A DNA stretch of 64,000 nt, taken from Arbacia lixula. Lineage: Eukaryota; Echinodermata; Echinoidea; Arbacioida; Arbaciidae. This document shows, in pieces, positions 48,601-60,186 of this stretch. The position numbers and the translations under genes were made by a program. The stretch lies in NCBI GenBank assembly GCA_963669155.1, contig OZ022595.1, forward strand, positions 5,637,642 through 5,701,641, read 5' to 3'. The notes beneath the pieces are model-generated. The model ran no database searches, was not told the DNA's origin, and was given only the letters and a program-made list of their open reading frames with translations. The stretch's first letter is position 1. Each line of letters opens with the position of its first letter.

Positions 48601-49705
48601 AGGAAGACACGACAATTTATCATGACATCATATAAGTCCTATGACAGTTAATGTGCTTCTGAAACGAAGTATAAACATTGATTAGTCATGTAAATAAGTT
48701 TATCCATTAAAATCTAAATTAGCTTCTCACACACAGATATTCGAAATATGTTATTTTATTATCCAAACGTACAAAAAAAAGAACTATCGGATCGCAGAGG
48801 CCATGTGTAATCTAAATAATGTATGTGGATTTTACTTTTCTAGGTTATTACCGTCTATAATATAAGCTTCCTACTTTCATGTTCATGTATATTTTATGTA
48901 AAAAACAAAAATGTGAATCAAATTGATTGAATTCAAAGGGGAGGACACAAAAAAAAAGATCAGATAGAAATAGGATAAACGGAAATGAGTGTAGTAGACA
49001 AAGAAAAAACTAGAGAAAGAGAAGAGAATAAGAATAATAGAAAAATAAAGAAAAGACGGGGAATGAATATGTGAGAATGGAAGTTCGCATTATTTTCTTT
49101 TCCCGATAATTGGTCATTATTTGTTTCCATAGGGCCTACCTACGAGGTAATTACGTCAGCGTTTAGTTTTAGTTTTGATTTAAGTTTTCATGTACATAAT
49201 TAATGGAAAATTACCAAGAACACTTATAAGGTATTAGCTATTAACTTTTTAGGCTACCGGCTACGTCTATTTATCAAGATGTTTTAATTAACACGCGCCT
49301 AAATCAAACCATTGCTATTTCCTCAATATGAATGCACTGTAGCGTGAGGGAAATTAAATACAATGACAAACATTTTAGTTAAATGTTAAAACATGGCGGT
49401 ACGGGAATAACTTCGGAAAAGGTAGACCTATACAGAGACAATATCAATTACAAAAAAGATAATGATCGAAGACTTTGAAAGTCCTGGTATAGAGATGTCA
49501 ATCTTGACGTAAAGCATAATTTTGTTAATTTAAGTGTATTGAAAAATAAGTTGTTAGTTTTCTTAACGTCCTTTGTTGAAAAACAAACACAAAACAGTGA
49601 GGGCTCAATATGATAAGAGTATATACTTGTGTCAAATTGCAATAAAGAGTTAACGGGGAAATATGCCGTGCCCGAGCTGCTCTAACCATTTATGTGAGTG
49701 GGGTG

Positions 49706-49706
<1 letters not shown>

Positions 49707-49756
<50 letters not shown>

Positions 49757-49832
49757 GAGAGAGAGAGAGAAAAAGAGAGAGAGAAAAAGAGAGATATATA
49801 ATGAGAGAAAGGGAGAGAGAGAGAGAGAGAGA
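49707..49832. repeat. (GA)n microsatellite
   Basis: Near-pure GA on the plus strand with a few AAAGA and one TATATA interruption. Confidence 0.95.
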
Positions 49833-50590
49833 TGGTGCGATCACTAGGTCGCGAACACAATGTATACTATCATGTATACTATCATACCACATTGCAAGTT
49901 CATGAAAGTGAAACTGTCACTTGAGAGTAAAACAGATGAATGAAGTCGAGGACGAACGATCGTCGAAACACCGGCACGCTGTGTGCGTGATTATGTGTAT
50001 TCCTGATCGATTAATATGAAAAGTGAATTGGGAGATACGGGTCCTATATTTTTGTTTCCCTTTTGACAGGGCAATATTATGGTACAGGTCTTCAATGGAG
50101 AGCAGTTCAACCCATATTACACCTTTCGCCACTTTTCTTTGGCGTTCTGAAGCACTGTGAATCCATGCTATCAGCTTGCTGTCTACTCTCAGACTGTTTA
50201 TTTACCTGACAGAGTACTACCTCTGATTGGCTTTCTTTTGATTTTTTACCATGTTCTCTGTCTGCTCTAGAGAATCGCACACGATGGTACACAGGTAGGC
50301 CTCATGTATTCTTTTACTTTTTCTACATTGCTATTTTGTGTTGCAATCGAGGTATGATCGAAATCTTTTATAAAAAAAATATCTTTCGTTTAAGTCACGT
50401 TTAATTTTCAGCAAATGGTCATCACACCATTGTGCAAAGCTATCTACCATATCGTCATCAGAAAAGTATAAGATCACTGCCAGGCGCGCCGGAACCCTTC
50501 GAAGATTGAGGTGGGGTGGGGGTGAGAGGAACCTTACAAAGGGCCATAATTTGATGATTAAAAACATGTATTTTATTTGAACTACACCCC

Positions 50591-50612
50591 CTCTCCCCCC
50601 CCCCCCCCCCCG
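50591..50612. repeat. Poly-C run
   Basis: CTCTCC followed by about 17 C. Long C runs recur near 3661, 28383, 34982, 46048 and 61667 (as G). Confidence 0.9.
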
Positions 50613-50932
50613 CGCCCTCCGACCTTAGCTGTCCCAGTCGGTAAATTCACTAAATAAATGGTTAGTATTATTTTTAAACTTTTGTAGCGGTGCGATAATC
50701 AAAGTTCGTCCATCCAAAGAGAGGGATAACATATAATTGCAATCATTAAATCTACATTTGTAGTGCTGTCTTGCACCTTAATTTCTTACTTTGATAATTA
50801 CTTTGCGAGGCGAGAGAAGCGAGTGAGCACCTCTAAAGATTTATATTCGATTAATGAAGCGCGAACAAAAGTCATAGTCCTACACATGTCTACATTGCAG
50901 CATGTGTATTACGACATGAACATGACTTTTTG

Positions 50933-50962
50933 TGTGCGTGTGTGTGTGTGTGTGTGTGTACG
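50933..50962. repeat. (GT)n microsatellite
   Basis: About 12 GT units after TTTTGTGTGCG. Confidence 0.9.
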
Positions 50963-52189
50963 TGGAACTTGCATTTGAGCTAAAGCAATGTACATATGAT
51001 ATATCATATCCCTCATATCCAGGCAAGTTTGTTCTCAAGATAGCATTTGCTCGTTCAAGATGTCGCAGGTTATAATTTGTTTTAACGTGTAATAACGTGT
51101 ACATAGAAACACTTGGATTAAAATATTTGCGCTTAGAATACAATTACAGAAAAGGATAACCTATAGAAAATGGGATATTTCGTTTTGTGAGAGCCTACGA
51201 GCGCGCCTTTTGATTAAGGAAAGTATCCCCCACAAATGTGCGAGGAAGCGAGAGCCAAACAAAGTACTGTTGACAACCGAAATTTTAATATGACCGGGAG
51301 CGCATAGCGACCGAGCGGAAAGATTTAATCGTTTAATAGTAGAAACATTTCATTTAGAGCTCTAAAAATGTTTTTTTTCGCATCGCTACATTGTATGCCT
51401 AGTAGAATATTGGCTGTTTTCGTCTTGTGAGGGAGAAATCTACAAAAGTAGATCCCACATACGTTTTACCCTTGTCCAGGTCCCAGGGGCCAGGATGTTG
51501 CTTACCTCAAAGAAATGAGGTCAATATGTTTGTGGTGGTAGCCTTTTGTGAAGTCATAATGTACAGCAAGGCTATTACAGCATATAGTGTATATTATTTC
51601 AAAGCTAAAAAAAAAAAACACGTTTCATAGACATGAACGTGTACGTACATTGCACATATCCTGTACACCGAGGCATGCGCACTTTGCGCTAATTGGCCTA
51701 TGTCAGGCTTGTAGTTTCATTACTATTAGGATAACCCATCTCGGTAGCAAACATTGCCGTGTTGTACAAAATGCTGCTTTAGCTAATATTAAAGTATGAA
51801 CTTTGGAAGCTATAACTATGTATGCGGTTAGTTAATGAATCAAATGTTTTCAGAGATTATCAAACATTTATCCTGGCAGTTTGTCAAGAAGTTTCTTTGC
51901 ATTAGTGAGACGAATTCTTTAGATATAAAGAAATGTGTAATTTAGGGAAATTCAAATTTTTGGGGAAAATTATGAAAAATCATATTTACTACCCAAATTT
52001 CTTATAAAAACCACACACATTCCTGCCAAATTTGATACTATCTTGTAGTGTTTTTAACGCTCTTTAATATGACACCTTATATGATGTGTGAAAATGAACC
52101 ATTTTATAGCGGTCATTTTTAAGAATTGCTCTCCTGGGCTAAAATCGAGAGGGCTCAATATCCAAATTTGCGTGTAATACATCATTTTA

Positions 52190-52938
52190 AGGCCCGGTCA
52201 CACCGCCAGAACTTTACTGGAGCGTTCCTGGAGCGATGAAAAAAAAATCATCACCGCTCATTACCGTTCACCATCGTTTAACAAACGTTGGCCTCCGTTG
52301 AGGCAGCGCCGTATACGCTCGGCCACCGCTGATGGTCCCTCCCACCACTCTGAAAGTTTTGAGCTGCACAAAATATTGCGAAGAACGGTGAGGAGCGGTG
52401 AGGAGCGGTGAGGAACGGCAATTTTCCGTTCCGGCAAAGTGCACCACCGCTCCAACAACGCCTAGTCAAAGTTTGGCACCGCTAGACGCAAGTTCGTGGA
52501 CGCTTGGGTCCGCTAGGCCAACGCAGAAATCTTGAACGCCGGACCATGCACCGCTGCATCGCCAGCTTTTCCCGGGCGGTGATTAAACGTTGCACAAACT
52601 TTGGTGGAGTGGTTGTAAGCGTTTTACGAACGGGAACGGGATTGCTGGATCGGTGTCGGGCGTTGAAGCAGCGATCCATTGGGATCGCTGGTTAGGCGTT
52701 GGTATGGAGGTGTCGGAGTGTCACCACTCGCGTCACCGCTAAACCAACGCCCGCTACCGCTCGCTTCCGTTAAAGCAACGCTAAAGCAACGCCGGCTTCA
52801 GCGGTGCACCGCTAAGGCAACGCCTCTGTTTTCGTTTTCTCCCCATTTTGTGCGCGTTGACGAGCGTTGTCGAAGTTCGGCCCCCTCTCCCTACTGTTCA
52901 AGGAACGCTTCAACTATTCGGACGGTGTGACCGGGCCT
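52190..52938. mobile_element. Harbinger-like GC-rich non-autonomous element, 749 bp
   Basis: Perfect 16-bp ends AGGCCCGGTCACACCG and complement are flanked by TTA at 52187-52189 and 52939-52941. A 3-bp TWA duplication is typical of PIF/Harbinger. The interior is far richer in GC and CpG than its surroundings. It is built from degenerate short motifs such as CACCGCT, CCAACGC, AAGCAACGC and GGAGCGGTGAGG. Open frames inside are by-products of the missing AT-rich stops. Confidence 0.75.
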
Positions 52939-53299
52939 TTACGTGAGTTCCAATTTGGTGCTTTTAGACAAAAGTGAACAATTACGTCAAAATATCGAGC
53001 TATGCCGCTGGACTATAAATACTACTAAACTGCAGACTGATTTTTTCATAATGCTGTGTTGAATGATGGATGTAAAGACATTTTGTAGTGAGCCCAGAAC
53101 AACAACAGAAGCAGGTGCATATGGTGGAATGTTCTTTCACTACCTTCGCAGAGTTGAATAGCTGTTGCCATATCTGCATGATAATAAGTTGAAATGTAGT
53201 CGACTGTCTAATGAATGTCAATTTTACTCTGTGAGTAGTGCCGTTGACCTGGGGTCAGTTTCTACCAGCAATAATCTGCTCATGCGCAACTACGATCCG

Positions 53300-53304
53300 G
53301 CATA

Positions 53305-53339
<35 letters not shown>

Positions 53340-53388
53340 CATCATCATCCTCATCATCACCATCATCATCATCATCACCATCATCATT

Positions 53389-53437
<49 letters not shown>

Positions 53438-53735
53438 GGCATTGTTCAACCATTGTTGGATGAAGCCCTCCTCAATCAGTTTCCATTCACCTCTGAGCTG
53501 TCATTCTGTTCCATGTTGCTGTGTTTGTGTATGATATTTCGTCTCTCCACCTTATCTTTTGTCTACCCCTTCTTCGCTTTCCTGTTTTTGGTTGCCATTC
53601 TGTAAGTTTCTTGTTCCACCTGTTGTCTTGTGTTCAATATAAGTGTCCTGCCCATCTCCATTTCATCTCTTTAATATTTATTATAATATCTTTGACCTTC
53701 GTTTTCAGCCGTATGTCTGTGTGCTTCTGGCATAT
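53300..53735 (-). mobile_element. LINE (non-LTR retrotransposon) 3' end, 5'-truncated
   Basis: Translated on the minus strand, this matches the conserved C-terminal tail of an animal endonuclease/reverse transcriptase. It reads TKVKDIIINIKEMKWRWAGH, then TEWQP, KRRRGRQKIRWRDEI, TATWNRMT and, in another frame, EEGFIQQWLNNA before the stop. Frame changes and an in-frame stop show it is a dead copy. The element ends at the (ATC)n tract, which is (GAT)n on its own strand and would be its 3' tail. Tail type and 5' truncation are typical of RTE-like LINEs; the clade is not certain. Confidence 0.8.
53308..53438. repeat. (ATC)n tract, tail of the adjacent LINE
   Basis: About 43 ATC units with occasional CTC/ACC changes. 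It directly abuts the LINE stop region, so it is best read as an expanded (GAT)n tail. Confidence 0.9.
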
Positions 53736-54322
53736 TGCATCGGGTAAATTTACGGGGGAGTGTATTTCCGAAAGTGTCACATTTCATGACGCTACAAGTG
53801 AGTGAAAAAGTTTGAAAGTCGTTTAACTCTTTAACTTTCTTTCCTTTTAGGAATGGGTCTTATTAATCTTATCTTATTATGTTACATGATGTTATGTTTA
53901 CGTATGATGTATCTATATTTGTACATGAACAAGTGGAAAAGGGATTACTTGTAAAGGATAATGAATGGCATACTCCTATACCACACCATCTACAAGAAAT
54001 GTATCTTTGTACATAAACCTATAGTTTGTGTATCTTGCTTTTTCTCTGTCTCCCCCTAATTACTCTCGTTAGATCTCATGAAATATTCCAAGGATTGTTA
54101 TAAGAACAAGTATCAATGAAAAGTTACGAAAAACCTGCTTCTGAAGTAATTATCATCCTTTTACTTTATAAGTAATTATCAGCTTGGTTCGATTTGTGAA
54201 AATCATTTGTTAAAAGTGTCAATTTTTCCCCACTTAGTACTTAAACAAAGTATACGTCGTTTTCATGTGTTTACAACTTTCGCCCAAAATGCGTAACACG
54301 TTAGCACATTCAACTGTAACTA

Positions 54323-54430
54323 ATCATTCAGTTTCCATGGGTCAAAAGCACTCTGACGTTATTAGTTGTTGCTAGTCGGAAAAACCTTGGACAAGCATCG
54401 GGATTTTCATTAGTAACATGTTTGAAAGAT
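54323..54430 (+). repeat. Dispersed repeat D2, copy 2
   Basis: CAGTTTCCATGGGT, AGTTGTTGCTAGTCGG, CCTTGGACAAGC and TTAGTAACATGTTTGAA follow the same order as at 29.5 kb. Confidence 0.55.
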
Positions 54431-54766
54431 GCACGTAAAATTTGTATACATAACGAAAATGGTTTGACTTCTCGAACTCCTTTCAATCTCCCATATCTTT
54501 GTTCTATACCAACCCCATACATTCTCATCCTCATAATGTCATGCACATACAATCACACGCACACTCGCATACACCCACAACACACTCTGTTGCTCACAAT
54601 TTTTGATTGTTTGGAACCTTAAGCTCCGGTGGTTTATTGATATCGCGATATGAAAAGGTCGATATCGGAAAAAAAGGTATTATCACCAAAGCTTTCATTT
54701 TGATTTCCCTTGTCTTGCAAAAATAATATAAATTAATAATTAAACAAAATAATCAATGAAAAAATG

Positions 54767-54797
54767 TAACACACACACATACACACACACACACACA

Positions 54798-54839
<42 letters not shown>
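54767..54839. repeat. (CA)n-(CT)n compound microsatellite
   Basis: (CA)n to about 54798, then (CT)n to 54837. Confidence 0.92.
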
Positions 54840-54841
<2 letters not shown>

Positions 54842-54893
54842 GAGCATCTCTTATTTCCACTCTTTTCAACAAGAGTGTTTTAGCTTGCCATGC

Positions 54894-54999
54894 ATTGACT
54901 GTGACTGTGACCGTGACATTGACTGTGACCGTGACATTGACTTTGACTGTGATCGTGACATTGACTGTGACTGTGACATTGACTGTGACTGACTGACAG
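54894..54999. repeat. 18/24-bp minisatellite of TGTGAC units
   Basis: Units of ATTGACTGTGACCGTGAC alternate 18 and 24 bp long, built on a 6-bp TGTGAC/TTGACT rhythm. Open on both strands because all units are multiples of 6. Confidence 0.9.
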
Positions 55000-56100
55000 C
55001 TGCTCTTCACAATATGATGCATATGCGTTGCACCATCTCCACCTGGCTGTTACAATAGGACATGCAGCTTCGTCATCACAGTCACAGCAATCTAGAACTC
55101 TCTATTACATATGGATAAAAGCTACTACCAAGCATGTTGAAAATTGTGTGGATTTCTTGGTTTTATTTCCCACATTTGAGACATCATAAATCCATGATAT
55201 AGGATTGCATTATTAAGTGTTTACACTATATTACACTGACAGAAAGGCATAAATACATAATTATTTATAAACAACACATTTTTTCTTCTCCATAATGTCC
55301 TCACTTGGTGATTACTCAATGCAATGTATAAACATGATGCATTTTATATTCTTTATTTTGCATAATCATTCTGTACAAAATGATGTGATTTCTGTATGGG
55401 TGATTCACAAAAATATTCACAAAATCACTTATACAAAATAACCTTAAAAGTCATCTTATAATCTTAATGATCTTTTCTGAAGCACAGAAGTATTTTTGGT
55501 ACATTTGACTTAGTATTGAAACTACACACCTGATTCTCATTCCATGAACATGAAGTCTACCTAGCAGCAAAATACTATGTACTGTATACCTGGGCTGGTG
55601 CCTCTGTACTCAAATGCCTATATTCACAACAGTCGTTTAAATCAGACCACACTCTAAACATAGACTGACCTTATGGGATGCCAAATAAAACTCCATGAAA
55701 CAGTATTATTGATTCAATACACTTGATTTTGTCCTTGGAATCACTACGGTACATTGAGTTTATCCACATATTACAGTGAACAATTGAAATCACTCACCAT
55801 TGTGATTCTGTGATGAAAAATCAACGGTTTCGTGAGAGCATCAGACGATTAAATCTGCGCCCCATAAAGTTAGTCTATGTTTAGTGTGCTGTCTAATATA
55901 AACCACCATTGTGAATCTGGGTCAATTTGGCTAATCACCTAGTTTGCATTCTAAGGACTAATAACAATGCTCATGCAACAAAATGGATTTGGTGAGAGTC
56001 GCACAAAGACATTTAGCTGTCTTTTATGATCCCCTCTCTCCCTCATGTGGGCCTCCTTAAATCTCACCCTTCAGAAATGAGTGAAGAAATATCATCTTAC
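55000..56100. other. AT-rich intergenic DNA
   Basis: I see no exon, repeat family or signal here. Confidence 0.4.
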
Positions 56101-56293
56101 CCCTCCACTAAAAAATAAAACAGAAACATGAATATCTCTTCTTTTTTGCACTATAGCTCTTCTTTCTGCGGAAATCTATTGAAATCACTTAATATTGACC
56201 CTCCACTAGAAAATACAACAGAACCATGGATATCTCTTTTTTGCACTATAACCCTTCTCTCTGTGGAAATCTATTGAAATCACTTAATACTGG
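56101..56293. repeat. 98-bp tandem duplication
   Basis: Two copies start CCCTCCACTA at 56101 and 56199 and share GAAATCTATTGAAATCACTT. Divergence is roughly 10-15% with a small indel. Confidence 0.85.
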
Positions 56294-56524
56294 CCTAGCT
56301 TACGTGAACAATTATTATGACTGTAAAGTGAATTGGGTGTTTCAGCTTGACTGCATTTGTAATATTTTTCTTAGGCTATCTTGAAGATGCAACACACAAA
56401 ATGTTTCATGTTTGCAACACTTGATCCTCCTCTTCCAAAGACAGGCACTATATGTACTTATTTCTTTTTTGTTGATAAGGTCATGGTGAATCGATATTAA
56501 GATAAGTTTTTTGAGAAGGGAGGA

Positions 56525-56556
56525 GAAAGGAGAAAGAGGAAGGAGAGAGGAGAGAG

Positions 56557-56587
<31 letters not shown>

Positions 56588-56720
56588 GAGAGAAAGAGAG
56601 AGAGGGAAAGAGAGTGAGAGAGAGAGAGAGAGAGAGAGGGGAAGAGAGGGAGAAAGAGAGAGGGAGAAAGAGAGAGGAAGAGAGGGAGAAAGAGAGTGAG
56701 AGAGAGAGAGAGATAGAAAA
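56525..56720. repeat. GA-rich microsatellite
   Basis: Imperfect (GA)n with GAAAGAGA and GGGAGAAAGAGA units over about 195 bp. Confidence 0.95.
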
Positions 56721-56819
56721 GAGGATATACATGTATGATTTGCTGCAAGAATATTATCATCATTCATCAGGTGACACAAATCATCATTTGGATAAGAACA
56801 ATAAATAACTGTCTGTTCC

Positions 56820-56916
56820 TTAACTCTCTGTGTGCCACACATGTACGTGCATTTCATCACCCCAAAATGCACACAATCACATTCAGCAGCATTTAAACTA
56901 GCACAGGAAGGATTAA
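56820..56916. mobile_element. P1 palindrome, copy 7
   Basis: Left TTAACTCTCTGTGTGCCACA, core CATTTCATCACCCCAAAATG, right CAGCAGCATTTAAACTAGCA, ending in ATTAA. Confidence 0.65.
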
Positions 56917-56990
56917 ATTCCATTTTTCCAGGCAAATGCAGCTTAAAATTCTTTTCAACAATTATATATCTTAATTAGAGACTCTATAGG

Positions 56991-57098
56991 CCACACACAA
57001 TGTGTATACCATATTTATGCCCCATGGAATTAGATCTGGCCAATGGAGACATTGTATGCCACACACAATATGTGCACCATCTCCATGCCCCATGGAAC
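56991..57098. repeat. 68-bp-spaced direct repeat
   Basis: CCACACACAATGTGTATACC...ATGCCCCATGGA recurs at 57059 as CCACACACAATATGTGCACC...ATGCCCCATGGA. It lies at the far side of the SINE head. Confidence 0.75.
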
Positions 57099-57189
57099 GT
57101 TCTTGCAAATTCCCTTATAACAGGGGTTCATACATCAAAATAATTATAGCAGTAGTGTCACCTTCTACTGAATTACATGTTGCATCTGG

Positions 57190-57306
57190 GTGAATAAGTC
57201 AATATTGCATTGTCTCCTTCCAAGACAAGATGTGTCAATTTTCACAGGGAATTGAACCCCCAACATCATGATTACGTGTTAAGTTCTCTACCACAAGACC
57301 ACAAAA
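57190..57306 (-). mobile_element. tRNA-derived SINE head
   Basis: The minus strand carries an A-box-like TGGTAGAGAACTT (57281-57293) and, at normal tRNA spacing, a B box GGGTTCAATTCCC (57247-57259). The preceding GTGGTCTTG looks like a tRNA 5' part. No CCA-side acceptor stem pairs, so it is a tRNA-related SINE promoter, not a gene. The body continues toward lower coordinates; its 3' end is not defined but may reach the duplicated segment at 56991-57098. Confidence 0.6.
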
Positions 57307-57655
57307 CCAATTTCTATCTTGAGGTAATCAATATGTCTGGACCAGCTCATTGCCATCCAATGATAACTACAATTCAGATTAATACACTAATAACAATGCC
57401 TTTACAAATAAATAAAAGTGCTTAATTGCAGAAAATGTACACCATTTAAAAAGGGGTAATATAACTTTATACTTGCTTCAGGAACTTACTCTCAACAGTA
57501 TTTTTCACATTTGTACAGGGTGCAATATAGGACAGTACATTGAAGTGAAGTGAATTTCTTTTGATGATAATTAACATATTGTCACAATTGTTTGGCACTG
57601 ACCATAGGCTACCAAAGTTTCACACCATGCATGATGAGAAGAAAGGGACATGATC

Positions 57656-57738
57656 TTAACCCTCTCACTACCAAACAATGAAATGTCTATATCCTATAAC
57701 ACACTTAATCTCTTACTGGGACCAAGAGAGTCAATTAA
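57656..57738. mobile_element. P2 palindrome, copy 6
   Basis: TTAACCCTCTCACTACCAAA faces CTGGGACCAAGAGAGTCAAT; TTAA occurs at both borders. Confidence 0.5.
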
Positions 57739-58901
57739 AGCAGTTGTAGTGTGATCAAGTAGGAATGGGAAAGGACCTATAGATGCCTGCGGACAGCCAG
57801 CAACATGCTAGAGCCTAGCAACTGACCAGCCGATGAAAACAAATCATGACGACCATACGTGCGCTGCATTTTTGAACATCATGCTGACCAAGTTTATATC
57901 ACATTGTTAATGTGAATTTTACAATTTTTCTGTTATTTTCTGTGCAGTTTCTTTCATTATCACGTTTTTCCCCATAAAAGGTACATACACATGTATGCAC
58001 AGGCACTTCTTTGTAGTGTTAATGTATGGCCACATGCATTGTTTTTTATGTCTCGGCTTTTGTTTCCGTCTCACTAAGGTCACTAAGTGACGTCACTCTA
58101 TTCTGCTCTATTCAATCATAACATGTCCATAATACATCTACTGAAATAAGTAAGCACCTACTCATGCAAACCAAATCCCCAAAAAGATTTCAAGTTCTTG
58201 GAGCTTAATGTTTTCAACAGCATAATAAATTAGAAGACCATCAAAAAGCTCACGGGAGTGTTGCCTGAATTAGCAACAATAATAGGCAAAAGTAAACACA
58301 TAATTACATGAAATACATGATAAACGTATTATTAGAATAAATGTCTACTGCCAAAATTTTGTTGTTCTAGGTTACTCTTTTGTTCATCAGAATATGCATA
58401 AAATATCTATCCACGTTAAAATTACCACAGAGTATGAAGCTCTTCCTTTTCTTGTGACAGAGTTGTTGGTGTACACGGAAATGAATACATTCAAATACCA
58501 ATAAAACCAACACTGACAATTAAAAGTTTCATCATTCGCGAGCTGCAAAAAGATTGCAGCACAATTGAGACGGTGTTAGGAGGACTGTGGGTAGAACATG
58601 GGATCATCAATCAATGGATTACCAAGGGGTGGTTTGATAAACTTTCTATATTTAGAATCAGTGTGATGCCACATTCATCAAATTTGAAATATGTGATTCT
58701 GGCTCATACGGATTTCAAAAATACAAATTTCCCATCCTTCCAGAACTGCGAGGCTATTCACGCTTCAAAAGGCGACTTGCGTTTATCGCCTACATACATC
58801 TGCCTAACTCAAGCTGGTCTGCGGAACCATTTCTAATTCTTCCAGGTTGCAGAGATCCAGTTAGTCTGGTTTGGTCGTGTCAGCACTAGCAGCCAAAGGT
58901 A

Positions 58902-59135
58902 CACTCCATCTCAAAGGAATTGGCATAGGGAAAAAAAAGGGAAGAAAGGGAAGAAGCCGCAGTTTTAAACCATGGTATGTTTTGTCCAGTTCAGCATGAA
59001 ACATGATACTGTATCCTAAAAAGCATCATGTTTCATGCTGAACTGGACGAAATATACCGCGGTTTAAAACTGCGGCTCATTCTTTTTCTTCCCTTTCCCT
59101 TTACCTGTGCCAATTCATTCCTTTGAGCTGTAGTG
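58902..59135. mobile_element. Hairpin MITE, TA-flanked, copy 3
   Basis: A 234-bp copy, with TA at 58900-58901 and 59136-59137. The left terminus has drifted (CACTCCATCTC against CACTACAGCTC) and the right end has a short ATTC duplication (CCAATTCATTCCTTTG). Confidence 0.88.
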
Positions 59136-59172
59136 TACATGTTAAAGTGAATCTATACTGAGGTTGCATTTC

Positions 59173-59246
59173 TTAACCCCCTTAGTCCTGAGTAATGGTG
59201 GACTCATGACATTATAACACAGTTTATTTTCGGACTAAGGGGGTAA
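59173..59246. mobile_element. P2 palindrome, copy 7
   Basis: TTAACCCCCTTAGTCC faces CGGACTAAGGGGGTAA; a clean 74-bp foldback lying 35 bp from hairpin MITE copy 3. Confidence 0.6.
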
Positions 59247-60117
59247 ACTGCTTGGTTCCCAGTACTAAATGTTCTCTGCCACGCCAAAACCTGCACAGTC
59301 CTAACGCTGTAGAGCAACAGACCGCTTTCAAACACATTGAAATCTTTTGCTCGTCTTGTTTAAAAAATTGAGCTGTAATCACCCCAACGATTGTAATGTA
59401 CAGTGTATATGGTGTAATCGAGGCACACATAAGTATTCAAATCTTGAAGCTGTAAACATCAACAGTGAAGTCAAAATGCTGGTTAGAAAGAACAGCCCTG
59501 TGGTGATTATTTTGCGGGGAACATTCAGTTATCTATATTTTGATGGCTCTATAAAGTTCTATAATGCCATTTGAAATGAAAATGCACACAAATGAAAACA
59601 TAAATGATGTATGACAACACCAAATAACAATATACTCTGGCAAGGACAGTTCGTTCTGTGATTTTCACACACTTTAACTCAATTCTTCAATATTTTTAAT
59701 TCAATTTTGATATGCCATTCAGCACACAGAACAGGTTTCTCAAAACATGATGGAGCGACATAAAAGAAGAAACTCTAAAGAAAATGGGTGCTGTCATACA
59801 GAAGTTGTGTGGCAACTACACTTGAATGTTATGTCACCAGTCTGTCTCCTTGTAGAAATCCACCTCTGTACCATGTTTGGTTAAAATTGTACTATTTTAT
59901 TTTACGTTATTGAAAAACAATCCATGTTATACACATAGGAGTAATCCATGGATTACGATTATTTTTGCTTCCACAAATATGGGCCATTTGGGGTCGAGAC
60001 TGAAGTATACAAGGGTGTATTAATGCTGTTGGTGCACACATGTTAGGGTCACATTTTGCTTTATATGGGAGGGTTAATAATTCAATTAATGTCCTTCCAA
60101 ATTACTGAGAAAAGGGG

Positions 60118-60186
60118 GACAAGAGAGAAACAGAGAGAGAAAGAGAAAAAAAAAGAGAAAGAGAAAACAGATTGAGAAAGAGACAG
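60118..60186. repeat. Short GA-rich tract
   Basis: AGAGAAA-type units over about 70 bp. Confidence 0.8.

Larger units (their letters stand above)
48601..52186. other. DNA upstream of gene X
   Basis: No exon recognised. 50800-51330 contains GCGAGGCGAGAGAAGCGAGTG-like and GGAGCGCATAGCGACCGAGC sequence, a style seen in old repeats. 50331-50567 (-) is open with YFSDDDMVDSFAQWCDDHLL but unplaced. Confidence 0.35.

Noticed and set aside
52261-52930. Open frames inside the GC-rich element
   Set aside because: They overlap on both strands, are short, and reflect few AT-rich stops; no transposase motif.
53165-53605. Ser- or His-rich open frames of 98-146 codons on the plus strand
   Set aside because: Product of the (ATC)n tract and of the antisense of the LINE tail.
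54753-55022. Val-Thr-Asn or Asp-Cys repeat protein
   Set aside because: The 6-bp-based minisatellite stays open in several frames; there is no other coding sign.
57247-57306. Functional tRNA gene
   Set aside because: A and B boxes are present but the acceptor and T stems do not pair fully and the sequence runs on into a SINE-like body.
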